NCBI RefSeq assembly: GCF_031202265.1
Contig: NZ_CP100604.1
Location: 9,264,820-9,328,819, forward strand
Direction of reading: 5' to 3'
DNA from: Bradyrhizobium sp. Ash2021
GTDB lineage: Bacteria > Pseudomonadota > Alphaproteobacteria > Rhizobiales > Xanthobacteraceae
Length of the DNA: 64,000 bases
Under the pieces are notes generated by a model. The model was not told the origin of the DNA and made no database searches. It saw only the letters and a list, made by a program, of their open reading frames with translations. Positions 9,176 through 18,483 of this stretch are shown here, piece after piece. The translations under genes were made by a program, and so were the position numbers. How positions within the stretch are numbered: position 1 is the stretch's first letter; each line of letters starts with the position of its first letter.

Positions 9176-9228
9176 CTCATGACCTCCGATACGTTGCCGG
9201 CGGGGAGGATAGGAATAAGCACAAGAAA

Positions 9229-9255
9229 GTCCATACTATCAATTTTGTCCATACT
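9229..9255. promoter_or_regulatory. Direct repeat GTCCATACT, candidate HxlR operator
   Basis: GTCCATACT occurs at 9229-9237 and again at 9247-9255, start to start 18 bases apart, in the divergent gap between the HxlR gene and the small gene at 9315. Two same-face sites in such a gap fit binding of two regulator dimers or an extended dimer. Assignment to HxlR is inferred from position only. Confidence 0.4.
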
Positions 9256-9314
9256 TGCGCTTTCGCCCTCAAGCGCACCAGATGATCCGATGCAGCCCAA
9301 CGAAGGAGCCTTCA

Positions 9315-9620
9315 ATGAAGCATTTCATGATCAAATATGCGTTCGCCAACGGCACGACCGAGGAGTGGCACCGGGAAATCGGCCGCTTCATTTCAGCCAT
9401 CGACAATGACCCCGAGCTGAAGGGGCGGATCAACTACCGCTGCATGAAGAACCGCGACGATTCCAGCTATTTCCACCTCGCCTCGGCCGCCGACGATCTC
9501 GCGGTCAAGACGCTGCAGGCGCGGGATTTCTTCAAGCACTACACCGAGAAGACAAGGCAGGTCGCCGGCGGCGACGTCACGGTCACGCCGATCGAACTGA
9601 TCGCCGAAACTGCGGCCTAG
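9315..9620 (+). CDS. Conserved hypothetical protein, probable dimeric alpha/beta barrel
   Basis: 101 aa with a good ribosome site (gaaggag) ending 6 bases before the ATG at 9315. An in-frame upstream ATG at 9255 lies inside the candidate operator and is less likely. The sequence begins MKHFMIKYAFANGTTEEWHREIGRFI and ends in a strand-rich region, a pattern seen in small ABM or dimeric alpha/beta-barrel proteins. It is transcribed divergently from the HxlR regulator and is its likely target. No catalytic motif is visible, so the function stays open. Confidence 0.6.
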   Translation: MKHFMIKYAFANGTTEEWHREIGRFISAIDNDPELKGRINYRCMKNRDDSSYFHLASAADDLAVKTLQARDFFKHYTEKTRQVAGGDVTVTPIELIAETAA

Positions 9621-9654
9621 CACATGATGAGTTTGGGCTGAATCAGCGCACCAG

Positions 9655-9822
9655 TCATCCCTGCGCAACGGCTTCGCCGTTGGCGGTGGAGGCGCGAGCC
9701 TCGAGGGATGGGCCACGCGCGGTGCTCATCCTGCGAGGCGCGCAAGTCTGCGGCGCGATTGCGCCGCTGAGCGCACCTCCCGAGCGAACGCAAGTGCGTT
9801 CGTCCGGGGATGACGGGAGACA
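9655..9822. repeat. Degenerate REP-like intergenic repeat
   Basis: The segment holds several arms of the type cgagggatgg, catcctgcgaggc and tccggggatgacggg, plus short hairpins such as caacggcttcgccgttg. It resembles a decayed cluster of the repeats that are clearer at 19994 and 53000. It lies between two convergent genes and contains no coding signal I can support. Confidence 0.4.
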
Positions 9823-9852
9823 GTGCGGCCGCGTGAACGCTGCAGCTTGCGT

Positions 9853-11064
9853 CTATTTCATCAGCCCCGCGGCCGTCAGCGCCCGGGTGATGACAGCGCC
9901 GACATCGATGGCGCGGCGACGCGGCTTTTTCGGCGGCTCGGCACGGCGGCTGGACGCTGCCTGCGGCCACAGGATCGCGGCGAGATCCGGTTCTGGTGCA
10001 GGCACCGGAACCGTCATCGAAATCGTACCGGTGCGTTCCCGCGAAACTCCGGTCGGGGCGGCCTTGGGTTGCCTGACACGTTCGGTCAGGCCGAAGAAAT
10101 TCGCGATGTGATAGGACGACGAAATTCCCGCTTCGATCAGGAATGCGCCGCCCTCGCCATATCGCTCGTCATTATCGGCGATCCCGAGCGGGGTGCCGTG
10201 GGCCATGTCGGTAATGGTGTAGGACTCGACGACGGTCTCGCCATCCGCGTTCCACCAGACCTCGCGGGGATAACCGTCGACATCCGCCGCCGACATCGGT
10301 GCCTGCGGCAATTGGTGCACGTCGAGCCATTGCTTGACGATCTCGTCGGCATTCGCAGGATTGACCGTGCGATCGGCGCTGCCGTGCCACACCGACAATT
10401 TCGGCCACGGACCTTTGTGCTTCGAGGCGTTGCGCACGAGATCGCCCAACTCGCTGGCCGGACGCGACGACGACTGCATCATTCCGCTCAAGGCTTCGCG
10501 CACATTGCTGGCAATGCCGTAAGGCAGGCCGGCGATGATGGCGCCGCCCGCGAAAACTTCCGGGTAGGTCGCGAGCATCACCGACGTCATGGCGCCACCG
10601 GCGGAAAGCCCGGTGACGTAGATGCGACGGGGATCGAGTTTGTGATCGGCGACCATGTGCGCGATCATCTGCCGGATTGAACAGGCCTCGCCTTCGTCTC
10701 GCGTGGTGTCTTCCGGATTGAACCAGTTGAAACAGGTGTTGGCGTTGTTCGATGCCTGCTGTTCGGGCATCAGCAACGCAAAGCCGTAATGGTTTGCCAG
10801 CGTCGACCAGCCGGTGCCGAGATCGTAGCCGGCGGCAGTCTGGCCGCAACCGTGCAGAACCACGACGAGCGCGGGCGCGGGCTGGAGGTGCTCAGGTACG
10901 AAGGAGAACATCCTGAGCGCGCCGGGATTCGTGCCGAATCCGGTTATCTCAAACAGCGGACTGTGAACGCCCGGCGCAAGGCCGCGTCCAAAGGCGGCCA
11001 AACCATTGAAGCCGTTCAGCTTGGGCAGGTGGTGCAAAAATTCGACGTTCTTGGCGAGGGACAA
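9853..11064 (-). CDS. PHB depolymerase / feruloyl-esterase-type hydrolase
   Basis: 403 aa alpha/beta hydrolase of the polyhydroxybutyrate depolymerase/esterase family. The oxyanion segment is VVVLHGCGQTA, the nucleophile lies in the GLSAGGAM pentapeptide, and a later MAHGTPLG segment carries the catalytic His. I place the start at a TTG (11064), because a gggag site precedes it and the product then opens with SLAKNVEFLHHLP. Longer versions would run into the MFS gene. There is no clear signal peptide, so it may act on intracellular polymer or soluble esters. The C-terminal 60 residues are Pro/Arg-rich and low in complexity. Confidence 0.75.
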   Translation of the reverse strand: MSLAKNVEFLHHLPKLNGFNGLAAFGRGLAPGVHSPLFEITGFGTNPGALRMFSFVPEHLQPAPALVVVLHGCGQTAAGYDLGTGWSTLANHYGFALLMPEQQASNNANTCFNWFNPEDTTRDEGEACSIRQMIAHMVADHKLDPRRIYVTGLSAGGAMTSVMLATYPEVFAGGAIIAGLPYGIASNVREALSGMMQSSSRPASELGDLVRNASKHKGPWPKLSVWHGSADRTVNPANADEIVKQWLDVHQLPQAPMSAADVDGYPREVWWNADGETVVESYTITDMAHGTPLGIADNDERYGEGGAFLIEAGISSSYHIANFFGLTERVRQPKAAPTGVSRERTGTISMTVPVPAPEPDLAAILWPQAASSRRAEPPKKPRRRAIDVGAVITRALTAAGLMK

Positions 11065-11188
11065 CAGCAGCTCCCGAGGTGATTTGCATTCTAACCTCAC
11101 CAAGAGCAGATAGTTGCTGCACTGCAAAATGAAAAGGCCGTGTGCGGTCGTTCCCCAGGGATTTGTGAGAATCGGCGTTAATGCGTGA

Positions 11189-12595
11189 TCAGGCCGTCGC
11201 GCGGCGCATCCATGACAGAAATACGGCGCAAATACCGATCGACAGCGCAAACAATGCGCATGCTGCAAATAACGCCAGTTGCGCCGAGTGAGCCGCTTCC
11301 ATCGCGAAAAATACCGCGCCGATTGCGGCCACACCCGCGGCGTTGGCGATTTGCGCCGTGGTGCCGTACATGCCGGAGCCCGCGCCCGCGCTGGCCGGCT
11401 TCACCGTCGAGAGCACGGCGCTCGACAATGGCGCCATCACCAGGCCCTGACCGTAGCCGAAGACCATCAGCACCAGCGCCAGCAACATCGCGGAAGGCGC
11501 CGCCACCGATTCGATCGTCGTCACCAACGCCGCAAGACCGGCGAGCTGCACCGCGCAGCCTTCGATCAGCACCCGCGTGCCGCGATGCCTGGCGCGCGCG
11601 CCACTATGCCTTGAGGCGATGACAAAGGTCAGCGCAAGCGGCACGAACACCAGCCCTGCGTGCAGCGGCGGAATCTGCAAGCCGCGTTGCATGAACATGG
11701 TCATGAGCAGATAGAACGACAAATTGGCGAAAAAGAAGAAGAACACGGCGACCAGGCCGCGCATGAAGGCCAGATCCGACAACAGCGTCAGATCGATCAG
11801 CGGCATGCCGCCACGGCGCGCGACCGATCGTTCGAGCCTGAGGAATCCGGCAATGATCGCAACACCCGCCGCCATCACCAGCCAGACCCACGGCGACCAA
11901 TGCACATCGTGGCCGAACAATAGCGGGCCGATCAGGCACAGCAATCCCGTGAACAGCACGATCGCACCTGACACGTCGAGCCGCGTGCCGGCGCGACGCG
12001 GCACCGTCGGCATGATCTTCAACGCCGCAGCGATGATGACGACGCCGAACGGCACGTTGACGAAAAACACCGCGCGCCAGCCGAGCCCGGCAAGATCGAG
12101 CGTCACCAGCACGCCGCCGAGCATGAAGCCGGCCGCGCCCGCCAAACCCAGCACGATGCCGTAAATGCCGAACGCGCGGGCGCGGGACGAATCGGTAAAC
12201 AGCAGATGAAGGGTAGCCAGCACCTGCGGCACCATCAGCGCCGCGGTCGCGCCCTGCGCCAGCCGGGCGAGAATAAGTTCCGGGCCGGATTGTGCCAGCC
12301 CGCACCACAGCGAGGTGACGGTGAAGCCGAGCACACCGGCGATGAATACATTCTTGGTGCCGTAGATATCGCCGAGCCGGCCACCGGTAACCACCAGCGT
12401 GGCATAGGCGATCAGATAGATCGCAATGACGGCCTCGATCTGCGCCGCGCTGGCGCGCAATTCGACCGCAATCGTCGGGATCGCGACGTTGACGATGAAG
12501 GCATCGACGCCGAACATGAATTGTGCGGCGACGACGATCGCCAGCACCCACCAGCGGCGCGAGGAATCCACCGGGTTTGAAACGATCTGGTGCAT
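11189..12595 (-). CDS. MFS transporter, DHA2 (EmrB/QacA) family
   Basis: 468 aa with about 14 hydrophobic segments, the DHA2 drug:H+ antiporter topology. The N-terminal region has the family signature VDAFIVNVAIPTI. The loop motif GGRLGDIYGTKN lies after TM2, and VLGLAGAAGFMLGG is the antiporter motif C-like region. It would export hydrophobic compounds from the cytosol by proton exchange. No membrane-fusion partner (EmrA) or TetR/MarR regulator is adjacent. It is followed on the same strand, after 124 bases, by the esterase gene. Confidence 0.85.
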   Translation of the reverse strand: MHQIVSNPVDSSRRWWVLAIVVAAQFMFGVDAFIVNVAIPTIAVELRASAAQIEAVIAIYLIAYATLVVTGGRLGDIYGTKNVFIAGVLGFTVTSLWCGLAQSGPELILARLAQGATAALMVPQVLATLHLLFTDSSRARAFGIYGIVLGLAGAAGFMLGGVLVTLDLAGLGWRAVFFVNVPFGVVIIAAALKIMPTVPRRAGTRLDVSGAIVLFTGLLCLIGPLLFGHDVHWSPWVWLVMAAGVAIIAGFLRLERSVARRGGMPLIDLTLLSDLAFMRGLVAVFFFFFANLSFYLLMTMFMQRGLQIPPLHAGLVFVPLALTFVIASRHSGARARHRGTRVLIEGCAVQLAGLAALVTTIESVAAPSAMLLALVLMVFGYGQGLVMAPLSSAVLSTVKPASAGAGSGMYGTTAQIANAAGVAAIGAVFFAMEAAHSAQLALFAACALFALSIGICAVFLSWMRRATA

Positions 12596-12827
12596 GTTGG
12601 GCGGTCCTGTCCGAAATCCGTTGCACGCCCAGGCTACTGATTCCGGTCATCCCGGCGATTACCTGGCAGGTAAGCAATCGCTGGGAATTTGGCCCGATTG
12701 CTGCATGGGAATCGGGGCTTCCTGCAGTCTGTTCAGCCATTCGCGCGTTCGGGACGGCCTTCGATGTGAACGCGATCTCCTTTGCGCGCGACCAAGCTGC
12801 AATGCTGGCTCTCCCCAAGGATGGTTC

Positions 12828-13802
12828 ATGATCGAAATATCGCGGCTTTTGCTCGCACTCATCGCCGGTGCGCTCGTTGTTTCGCTCGCCGATGGCGCAT
12901 CGGCCAGGCCAAGGCAGGAGCGACCGGGACCGGCGCCCGTGGTGGAGCAAGCGCAAACCCCGCCCGCGCCGCTTCCGCGCCAGTTCTTCCCCGAAAAAGC
13001 CATCCAGCCGCTGACGCCCGAGCTCGAACAGTCCCTGCGGCCAAAGGACAGCTTTAAGGAATGCGACGCCTGCCCTGAAATGGTGGTGGTGCCGAAGGGC
13101 TCGTTCATGATGGGAACCCCGGCGAACGAGCCGGACCGCTTCAAGGGAGAAGACCCGATCCATCGCGTCACGCTGGCAAAGCCGTTCGCAGTCGGCCGCT
13201 TCGCGGTCTCGTTCGACGAATGGGACGCCTGTCTCGCCGACGGCGGCTGCGGCGGCAACAAGGGCGACGACAACGGTTTTGGCCGCGGCCGCATGCCGGC
13301 GCAGGGCATCAGTTTCGAGGCGGCGAAATCATATCTGGCGTGGCTGTCGCGGAAGGTCGGCCGCACCTACCGGCTGCCGAGCGAATCCGAGCGCGAATAT
13401 TTTACCCGCGCCGGCACCACGACGCCGTTCTGGTTCGGTATCACGGTCACCGCACAGGACGCCAACTACCAGGCATCGACACCCTATGGCAGCGGACCGC
13501 ATGGACCGGACAGCAAGGGACCGGCGGTCGTGGATTCCTACGCACCGAATCCGTTCGGGCTGTACCAGGTCCACGGCAACGTGCTCGAGTGGACCGAGGA
13601 TTGCTTCAACAAGCGCTATACCGAGGATACGCCGGCCGATGGTTCGCCATGGCTGGAAGGCGATTGCCACAAGCGCATCTTGCGCGGCGGCAGATGGAAC
13701 TGGTCGGCCAACATGCTGCGCTCGGGCTATCGCGAGGACTCGATCGTCGACGGCGGCGGCTTCAGCTTCCGCGTGGTCCGGACGTTGAACGTGCAACCCT
13801 GA
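12828..13802 (+). CDS. Secreted FGE-sulfatase (SUMF1-like) domain protein without catalytic cysteines
   Basis: 324 aa, with a Sec signal peptide (about residues 1-24, cleaved after SARP or nearby) and a Pro-rich linker. The formylglycine-generating-enzyme fold then runs from about residue 80: MVVVPKGSFMMGTP, YRLPSESEREYFTRAG, GNVLEWTEDC and RILRGGRWNW. The C-terminal pair of cysteines that catalyses formylglycine formation is absent; the equivalent stretch reads MLRSGYRED. It is therefore probably not a true sulfatase activator. Such variants often act as binding modules in the envelope. The ATG at 12828 has an aagga site. Confidence 0.8.
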   Translation: MIEISRLLLALIAGALVVSLADGASARPRQERPGPAPVVEQAQTPPAPLPRQFFPEKAIQPLTPELEQSLRPKDSFKECDACPEMVVVPKGSFMMGTPANEPDRFKGEDPIHRVTLAKPFAVGRFAVSFDEWDACLADGGCGGNKGDDNGFGRGRMPAQGISFEAAKSYLAWLSRKVGRTYRLPSESEREYFTRAGTTTPFWFGITVTAQDANYQASTPYGSGPHGPDSKGPAVVDSYAPNPFGLYQVHGNVLEWTEDCFNKRYTEDTPADGSPWLEGDCHKRILRGGRWNWSANMLRSGYREDSIVDGGGFSFRVVRTLNVQP

Positions 13803-13832
13803 CAATGGCAAGTTTGAGAGAGACGCTGGCGT

Positions 13833-14534
13833 TTACGGCGCCGACGGCTCCAGCGAGCCGGTGAGCGAAGCGCGCTGCGACAGCTCGATCCAATTGCCAT
13901 CGGGGTCGCGCACCATCGAAATCCGCGCGGTCGTCCCGAGCGTCACCGGCGCGCGGGCCTCGCGGCCCCCATGGGCCAGCACATGCGCGTGCTCGCGATC
14001 GACCTCGAATACCTGAAAGGTGATGTAGCGCCAGCCCTTGCCCTCGAACGACGCGTCATCCGGCGCGTCGGGCGCGGGCTCGACGATCAGCACCGTATCG
14101 CCGGCCAGGAAGGTCATCGCGGCACCGGCCGCCTCGCCTTGCGGCAATCCCAGCGCCTCCATGTAAAAGCGCCGATGCGCCTCGACGTCGCGCACGCCGA
14201 GTCGGATCCCGATGCGTTCGATCCCGAACATTCCCTTGGGCACCAGCGAGACCCGGTTGCCGTCCGGATCGATCATCGACTCACGCGCCAAAATGCCGTC
14301 GCGGGCGATCAGAAGCTCGCGATAGCCCGAAGGCGGGTTGTCCGGCAGCGGCTCGTAGACCTGATTGATCTTCAGGATCGAGCCGCAGAGGTCGTGCCGG
14401 TGCTGCTTGTAGCCGCGGCGGATCGGCTGCATGTGGTCGAACGGCAGGCCGATCTGGTATTGCCAGAACGCAAGCGCTGCCGGCGCGTCGTTGGTCGCAA
14501 AGCCGATATCGATGCGGGGTTTTGCCAGATTCAT
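13833..14534 (-). CDS. Two-domain VOC (glyoxalase/dioxygenase fold) protein
   Basis: 233 aa containing two vicinal-oxygen-chelate modules, about residues 5-105 and 108-225. The second ends with the usual VRDPDGNWIEL strand, and the first with MIDPDGNRVSL. This is the fold of glyoxalase I, extradiol dioxygenases and related metal enzymes. Metal ligands cannot be fixed without a structure. It converges on the FGE-like gene across 30 bases and diverges from the flavin monooxygenase gene. It may act in aromatic or aldehyde metabolism, but this is only family-level inference. Confidence 0.75.
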   Translation of the reverse strand: MNLAKPRIDIGFATNDAPAALAFWQYQIGLPFDHMQPIRRGYKQHRHDLCGSILKINQVYEPLPDNPPSGYRELLIARDGILARESMIDPDGNRVSLVPKGMFGIERIGIRLGVRDVEAHRRFYMEALGLPQGEAAGAAMTFLAGDTVLIVEPAPDAPDDASFEGKGWRYITFQVFEVDREHAHVLAHGGREARAPVTLGTTARISMVRDPDGNWIELSQRASLTGSLEPSAP

Positions 14535-14728
14535 TGTCGTTTACAGGCGTCAGCTATCGCAAGCGTTACCGCGAAGAAATTCCGGGCGACGGTATGTCAC
14601 ATAAACGCGCACGACAACCATGCGCCGCCGGCGGCTTTACGCGATTGCGTTGCCCCTTCCCAGCCCGTAGTTTGGGGGCCGAACCCAAACAACAACAAAG
14701 CCAAACAATAAATCCGGAGAGAACACCC

Positions 14729-15970
14729 ATGGCGCGCCTGAAATTCGGAGCCTTTCTCGCCCCGCATCACCCCATTGGCGAGCATCCGATGCTGCAATTC
14801 CGCCGCGACCTCGATTTCGTCGAGCAGATCGACGCGCTCGGCTTCGACGAATTCTGGTGCGGCGAGCACCATTCCTCGGGCTGGGAGATGATCGCCTCGC
14901 CGGAAATGTTCTTGGCCGCCGCCGGTGAGCGCACCAAGCGCATCAAGCTCGGCACCGGCGTGGTCTCGCTGCCCTACCATCATCCCTTCAATGTCGCGCA
15001 ACGCATGGTGCAGCTCGACCACATGACCGGCGGCCGCGCGATCTTCGGTTCGGGTCCAGGCGCACTGGCGTCGGATGCGCATACGCTCGGCATCGATCCG
15101 ATGACGCAGCGCGACCGTCAGGACGAGGCGATCGCGATCATTCGCCGCCTGTTCAAGGGCGAGCGCGTCACCGCCAAGAGCGACTGGTTCACCATGAACG
15201 ACGCCGCGCTGCAGTTGCTGCCCCTGCAGGAAGAGATGCCGTTCGTGGTGGCGTCGCAGATTTCGCCGTCGGGCATGACGCTGGCCGGCAAATACGGCAT
15301 CGGCATCATTTCGCTCGGCTCGATGTCGACGCAGGGCCTGATGGCGCTGCCGACGCAATGGGGTTTTGCCGAGGACGCCGCCAGGAAGGCCGGCACCACC
15401 GTGAGCCGGTCCGACTGGCGCGTGCTGTTGAGCTGGCACATCGCCGAGACCCGCGAACAGGCAAGGCGCGAGGCCGGCGCCGGACTGATGCGCTGGCACA
15501 ATGAATATAATGTCGGCACGCTGCAGCGGCCGGGCCTGGAGCCGTTCACCTCGCCCGAGGACGCGATCGAGAAAACCGCGGGCGGCGAGAACGCCGCCTC
15601 CACCATCGGCACGCCGGACGATCTCGTCAAAACCATCAAGAGCCTGATGGAGGTCTCCGGCGGCGTCGGCACCATCGTCGGCTTCGTGCATGACTGGGCC
15701 AACCCGGAAAATACCCGCCGCAGCTGGGACATGGTGGCGCGCTACGTGATTCCGGAAATCAACGGCTATGTCGCGGGCCTGCGCAAATCGCAGAAATTCG
15801 TGATCGAGAACCGCGCGGTGTTCGAGCGCGCGGGGCAAGCCGTGATGGCCAAGATCATGGAGAACGAAAAGGCCGCGGCCGCGCTGACGCTCACCGGCCC
15901 AGGCCGGGTGGCGATCCCGACCATCAACGCGCCGGATTTGCAGAAGGAAGCGGCGAAGCGCAAGGCGTGA
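14729..15970 (+). CDS. LLM class flavin-dependent oxidoreductase (monooxygenase)
   Basis: 413 aa bacterial-luciferase-like TIM-barrel enzyme. It opens MARLKFGAFLAPHHP, then FWCGEHHSSG and SGPGALASDAHTLG, all standard for the class. It would oxidise an organic substrate with reduced flavin and oxygen. The start ATG at 14729 is preceded by ggagaga. No flavin reductase is next to it. Closest recalled relatives are annotated limonene or alkanal monooxygenases, but the substrate is not predictable. A palindromic repeat follows 19 bases after the stop. Confidence 0.85.
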   Translation: MARLKFGAFLAPHHPIGEHPMLQFRRDLDFVEQIDALGFDEFWCGEHHSSGWEMIASPEMFLAAAGERTKRIKLGTGVVSLPYHHPFNVAQRMVQLDHMTGGRAIFGSGPGALASDAHTLGIDPMTQRDRQDEAIAIIRRLFKGERVTAKSDWFTMNDAALQLLPLQEEMPFVVASQISPSGMTLAGKYGIGIISLGSMSTQGLMALPTQWGFAEDAARKAGTTVSRSDWRVLLSWHIAETREQARREAGAGLMRWHNEYNVGTLQRPGLEPFTSPEDAIEKTAGGENAASTIGTPDDLVKTIKSLMEVSGGVGTIVGFVHDWANPENTRRSWDMVARYVIPEINGYVAGLRKSQKFVIENRAVFERAGQAVMAKIMENEKAAAALTLTGPGRVAIPTINAPDLQKEAAKRKA

Positions 15971-15988
15971 GGACCGCGTTCTCCGCGA

Positions 15989-16111
15989 GTCGTCCCGGCG
16001 AACGCCGGGACCCATAACCACCGGCGTGAGTTGTGGATCGTGTTGCGGCCCCAGCGTGGCGTAACGGCGCAGATTTGTGGTTATGGGTCCCGGCTCAAGG
16101 CCGGGACGACG
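15989..16111. repeat. Dispersed palindromic repeat, CGTCGTCCC...GGGACGACG family, copy 2
   Basis: Same plan as the element at 3352-3513: outer arms gtcgtccc and gggacgac. Inside these, gacccataaccaccgg (about 16010-16025) is inverted as tgtggttatgggtccc (about 16077-16092). The central loop differs from copy 1, so the arms and not the loop are conserved. Confidence 0.7.
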
Positions 16112-16152
16112 CCGGTGTTTGTTTTCGGATTCGATTTTCAAACAACCACCAC

Positions 16153-16234
16153 CGTCATTGCGAGGAGCGAAGCGACGAAGCAATCCATGCCCTCTTGCGG
16201 CGCGATGGATTGCTTCGCTTCGCTCGCAATGACG
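16153..16234. repeat. Dispersed palindromic repeat, CGTCATTGCGAG...CTCGCAATGACG family, copy 1
   Basis: Arms cgtcattgcgaggagcgaag and the inverse ending cgctcgcaatgacg enclose caatcca...tggattg. The element folds into one long hairpin. Further copies stand at 54798-54882 and 57654-57732, and half a copy at 52960. Confidence 0.75.
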
Positions 16235-16866
16235 CTGAAGTTCCAGATGTGCGTTCGCATTCTCGCGACGGGATTCGCCCGAGGTTTGCCTGATCGTACG
16301 TCCCTCCTGGAAAGCAGAGGGCGCAGGGAAAGCCGGGTGCGCGCTGCACCCGCGGTCTCGTGTGCAATATGTGCATAAGAACACGCACACGAGCATACAG
16401 GTTCAGCGGAGGCATCCGGCCTTCCCTGCGCAATGGTTTTACGGCTTATAGCGTGCTCTCCCCGGTGAACGGGCTTTCTTGCCACCGTCGCCCCCGAGAA
16501 GCTCGCTTCCCGGGAACTTGACACCAGCGTCGGGGTGTCAGAACCACACGACTTCGCCGTCCGCATCGGCCGCGCTCGTCAGTCGCAGCTTCCGCGTCCA
16601 CCGCATCTCAACCCGCGTTTCGTGACGATCGCGACACGCCCCTCTTGTCGGGTGAGACGGGCGGAGAAACACCACTGATTTGCCCGACGCGACAAGAGGA
16701 ATATTTTCGTGAAGTGGGCTTGACAGAAATTCACTGATTTGCCCGTCGGGCAGTTTTAACTTCCAACCACCCAGCGTGAACCTTGCTGGTAAGCCCGCCT
16801 TGCGACCGCTCGGAAGCAACGGCCCGATGACGGTCCAGTCAAAGTCCGTATACGAAGAAACGAACC
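16235..16866. other. 632-base gap without a supported gene
   Basis: No reading frame here has a believable start, composition and family likeness. The sequence does hold structure: cactgatttgcccg occurs at 16673-16686 and again at 16732-16745, and cctcttgtcg at 16641-16650 is inverted at 16690-16699. These look like remnants of repeat elements. The left third continues the repeat-rich stretch that starts at 15989. Confidence 0.5.
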
Positions 16867-17274
16867 CTAAGCCTTCAGGTCCGTGATCCTCATAATTGCG
16901 ACCGCGTTCCCATCGTTGTACGCCTGCTCCTTTGTGTCCTTGTTGCAGGTCCAGACAAAGTTCTTCTTGGCCGTAAAGGTCTTTCCCTCCTGCTCGATCC
17001 GAAGCTCCCCCTCGGGGATATGGCAGATCATGGCATTCATCATCGGGGGGCCGGCTGTCTTCGATCCCGGCTGCATAATGACATCACGCATTGAGACGGT
17101 CTTAAAACCGGGAATGATGGATGCTGTCTCGCCATCGTAAGCGCGCACCACGACGCCTGGCCACGGCGTCGTATCCTTGTAGCCCGTGGTTTGAGCGGCG
17201 GCTGGCTTCATTATGGCCGCCGAAGCCGCTGCCAACCCGATTCCCAATGCTGACCTTCGATCGATCTTGTTCAT
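16867..17274 (-). CDS. Secreted cupin-like hypothetical protein
   Basis: 135 aa. The start at 17274 has an aggag site, and an upstream in-frame ATG at 17331 lacks one. The N-terminus (DRRSALGIGLAAAS...AAAQ) looks like a twin-arginine or Sec signal peptide cleaved near residue 28. The mature part is a short beta-rich domain with a cupin-like pattern (SMRDVIMQPGSKT, then GELRIEQEGKTF) but lacks the usual His pair. It would act in the periplasm. No neighbour on the same strand forms an obvious operon. Confidence 0.65.
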   Translation of the reverse strand: MNKIDRRSALGIGLAAASAAIMKPAAAQTTGYKDTTPWPGVVVRAYDGETASIIPGFKTVSMRDVIMQPGSKTAGPPMMNAMICHIPEGELRIEQEGKTFTAKKNFVWTCNKDTKEQAYNDGNAVAIMRITDLKA

Positions 17275-17529
17275 CGCTATTCTCCTGAGGTCGCGCGACG
17301 AGCCGCCACCTAAGCGGCGCGCGCATTTCATGGAATGTGAGTGGTAGTGCGAACCGAAAAAAGCGTCGGTCTCTCAAGAGAGTGTGCCTGCCGATGGCAT
17401 CAGTGCTGCTCGTTCGCCCCGGACGGCGATTTCGGCTGTCCCGTTTCAAGGGCAGCTACATTATACGCGACCTGACGCGCCTGAGAAACAGCATCAAAAA
17501 TGCAAATGGGGAACGCCAAAGGCTGAAAG

Positions 17530-18354
17530 TCACTTCTGGTAATATTTCTGCACGGTCTCCCAGGCGACGGTCTGCAGAAACGTCGCCGTCGGCGCATCGA
17601 TGCCGGCGACGTAGCTGTTTCCAACCGGCGAACGGCCGGTCAGCGCCGCATAGACCACGCAGGACGCGAGATAGGTGCCGGCCAGGCTCGGATGACGCTT
17701 GTCCGGCGCATAGAGATTGAGTTCGGGCTGCTTGCTGATGGCGCGCGCAAATGCGAGGCCCGCCGGGATCACCAGCGCGTTGTTGTCATTGCCCGCGATG
17801 GTGTAGGCCTCGGCCAGTTGCGCCGTCATCTCCGGCTTGTCGGCATAGGCCCAGGACATGAAGAACACCGGCCGCGCGCCATGGGAGCGGACGATCTCGC
17901 TGTTCTTTTTGGCATATTCGGTAAAGACGGATTTGAGCCTGGGATGGATCGGGCACTGGCTGCAATCCATCATGACGACGACGTCGAACAGTTTGTCGGG
18001 CTTGTTGAAGACGACATTGTTGTTGTCGTCGAAGGAATAACTGCCGATGGCGTTGGGCCGGAAATAGCTTTCGACGTCGTGCCAGTCGAAGCCGGAGCCG
18101 CCGATCGTCACCATGGTGTTTCGGTAATCCTGCTTGTGATCGGGGTCGGCGGCTTTTTCCATCAGCGATACATGGCCGGGCAGGCCATTGTTGTAATAGT
18201 AGAAGCTGTTGCCGATGAAGATTCCGCTCTTCGGGAAATCGGGGCCTAAACTCGTGACCGCAGGCCTGGTCTGCGCCAGCCCCGCCACAGATCCGGCCGC
18301 GATCCAGCCGAACGCCGCCAACGCGACCGCGATCCCACCCACTATCTTCGACAT
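17530..18354 (-). CDS. Secreted SGNH/GDSL-type hydrolase-like protein
   Basis: 274 aa. A Sec signal peptide (about residues 1-28, ending GLAQ) follows an agggaga ribosome site at the ATG at 18354. The mature part has GNSFYYYNN near residue 50, which fits SGNH block I with Ser, and DKRHPSLAGTYL near residue 235, which fits the block V Asp-x-x-His. This suggests an esterase or acylhydrolase acting in the periplasm. Middle blocks are weak, so catalysis is probable rather than certain. It stands alone between intergenic regions. Confidence 0.7.
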   Translation of the reverse strand: MSKIVGGIAVALAAFGWIAAGSVAGLAQTRPAVTSLGPDFPKSGIFIGNSFYYYNNGLPGHVSLMEKAADPDHKQDYRNTMVTIGGSGFDWHDVESYFRPNAIGSYSFDDNNNVVFNKPDKLFDVVVMMDCSQCPIHPRLKSVFTEYAKKNSEIVRSHGARPVFFMSWAYADKPEMTAQLAEAYTIAGNDNNALVIPAGLAFARAISKQPELNLYAPDKRHPSLAGTYLASCVVYAALTGRSPVGNSYVAGIDAPTATFLQTVAWETVQKYYQK

Positions 18355-18483
18355 CTGAGCTCTCCCTGCCTTTTCTGTTATTATCTGCCACCTTAGCACA
18401 GCCTAGCGGCTTTGCGACGCGATTTGGATGTCAGGGCGTTTGGTGCTGGGCCTTTGCAGCAGGGAAACAAGAGGCTATTTACT

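Noticed and set aside
11604..13163. 519-codon minus-strand frame overlapping the MFS and FGE-like genes
   Set aside because: Arg-rich reading of the MFS gene in another frame; no membrane helices, start or domain.
16138..16566. 142-codon minus-strand frame across the repeat at 16153
   Set aside because: Its C-terminus is simply the translation of the repeat, and the rest has no ribosome site or family likeness. I treat it as a chance frame.
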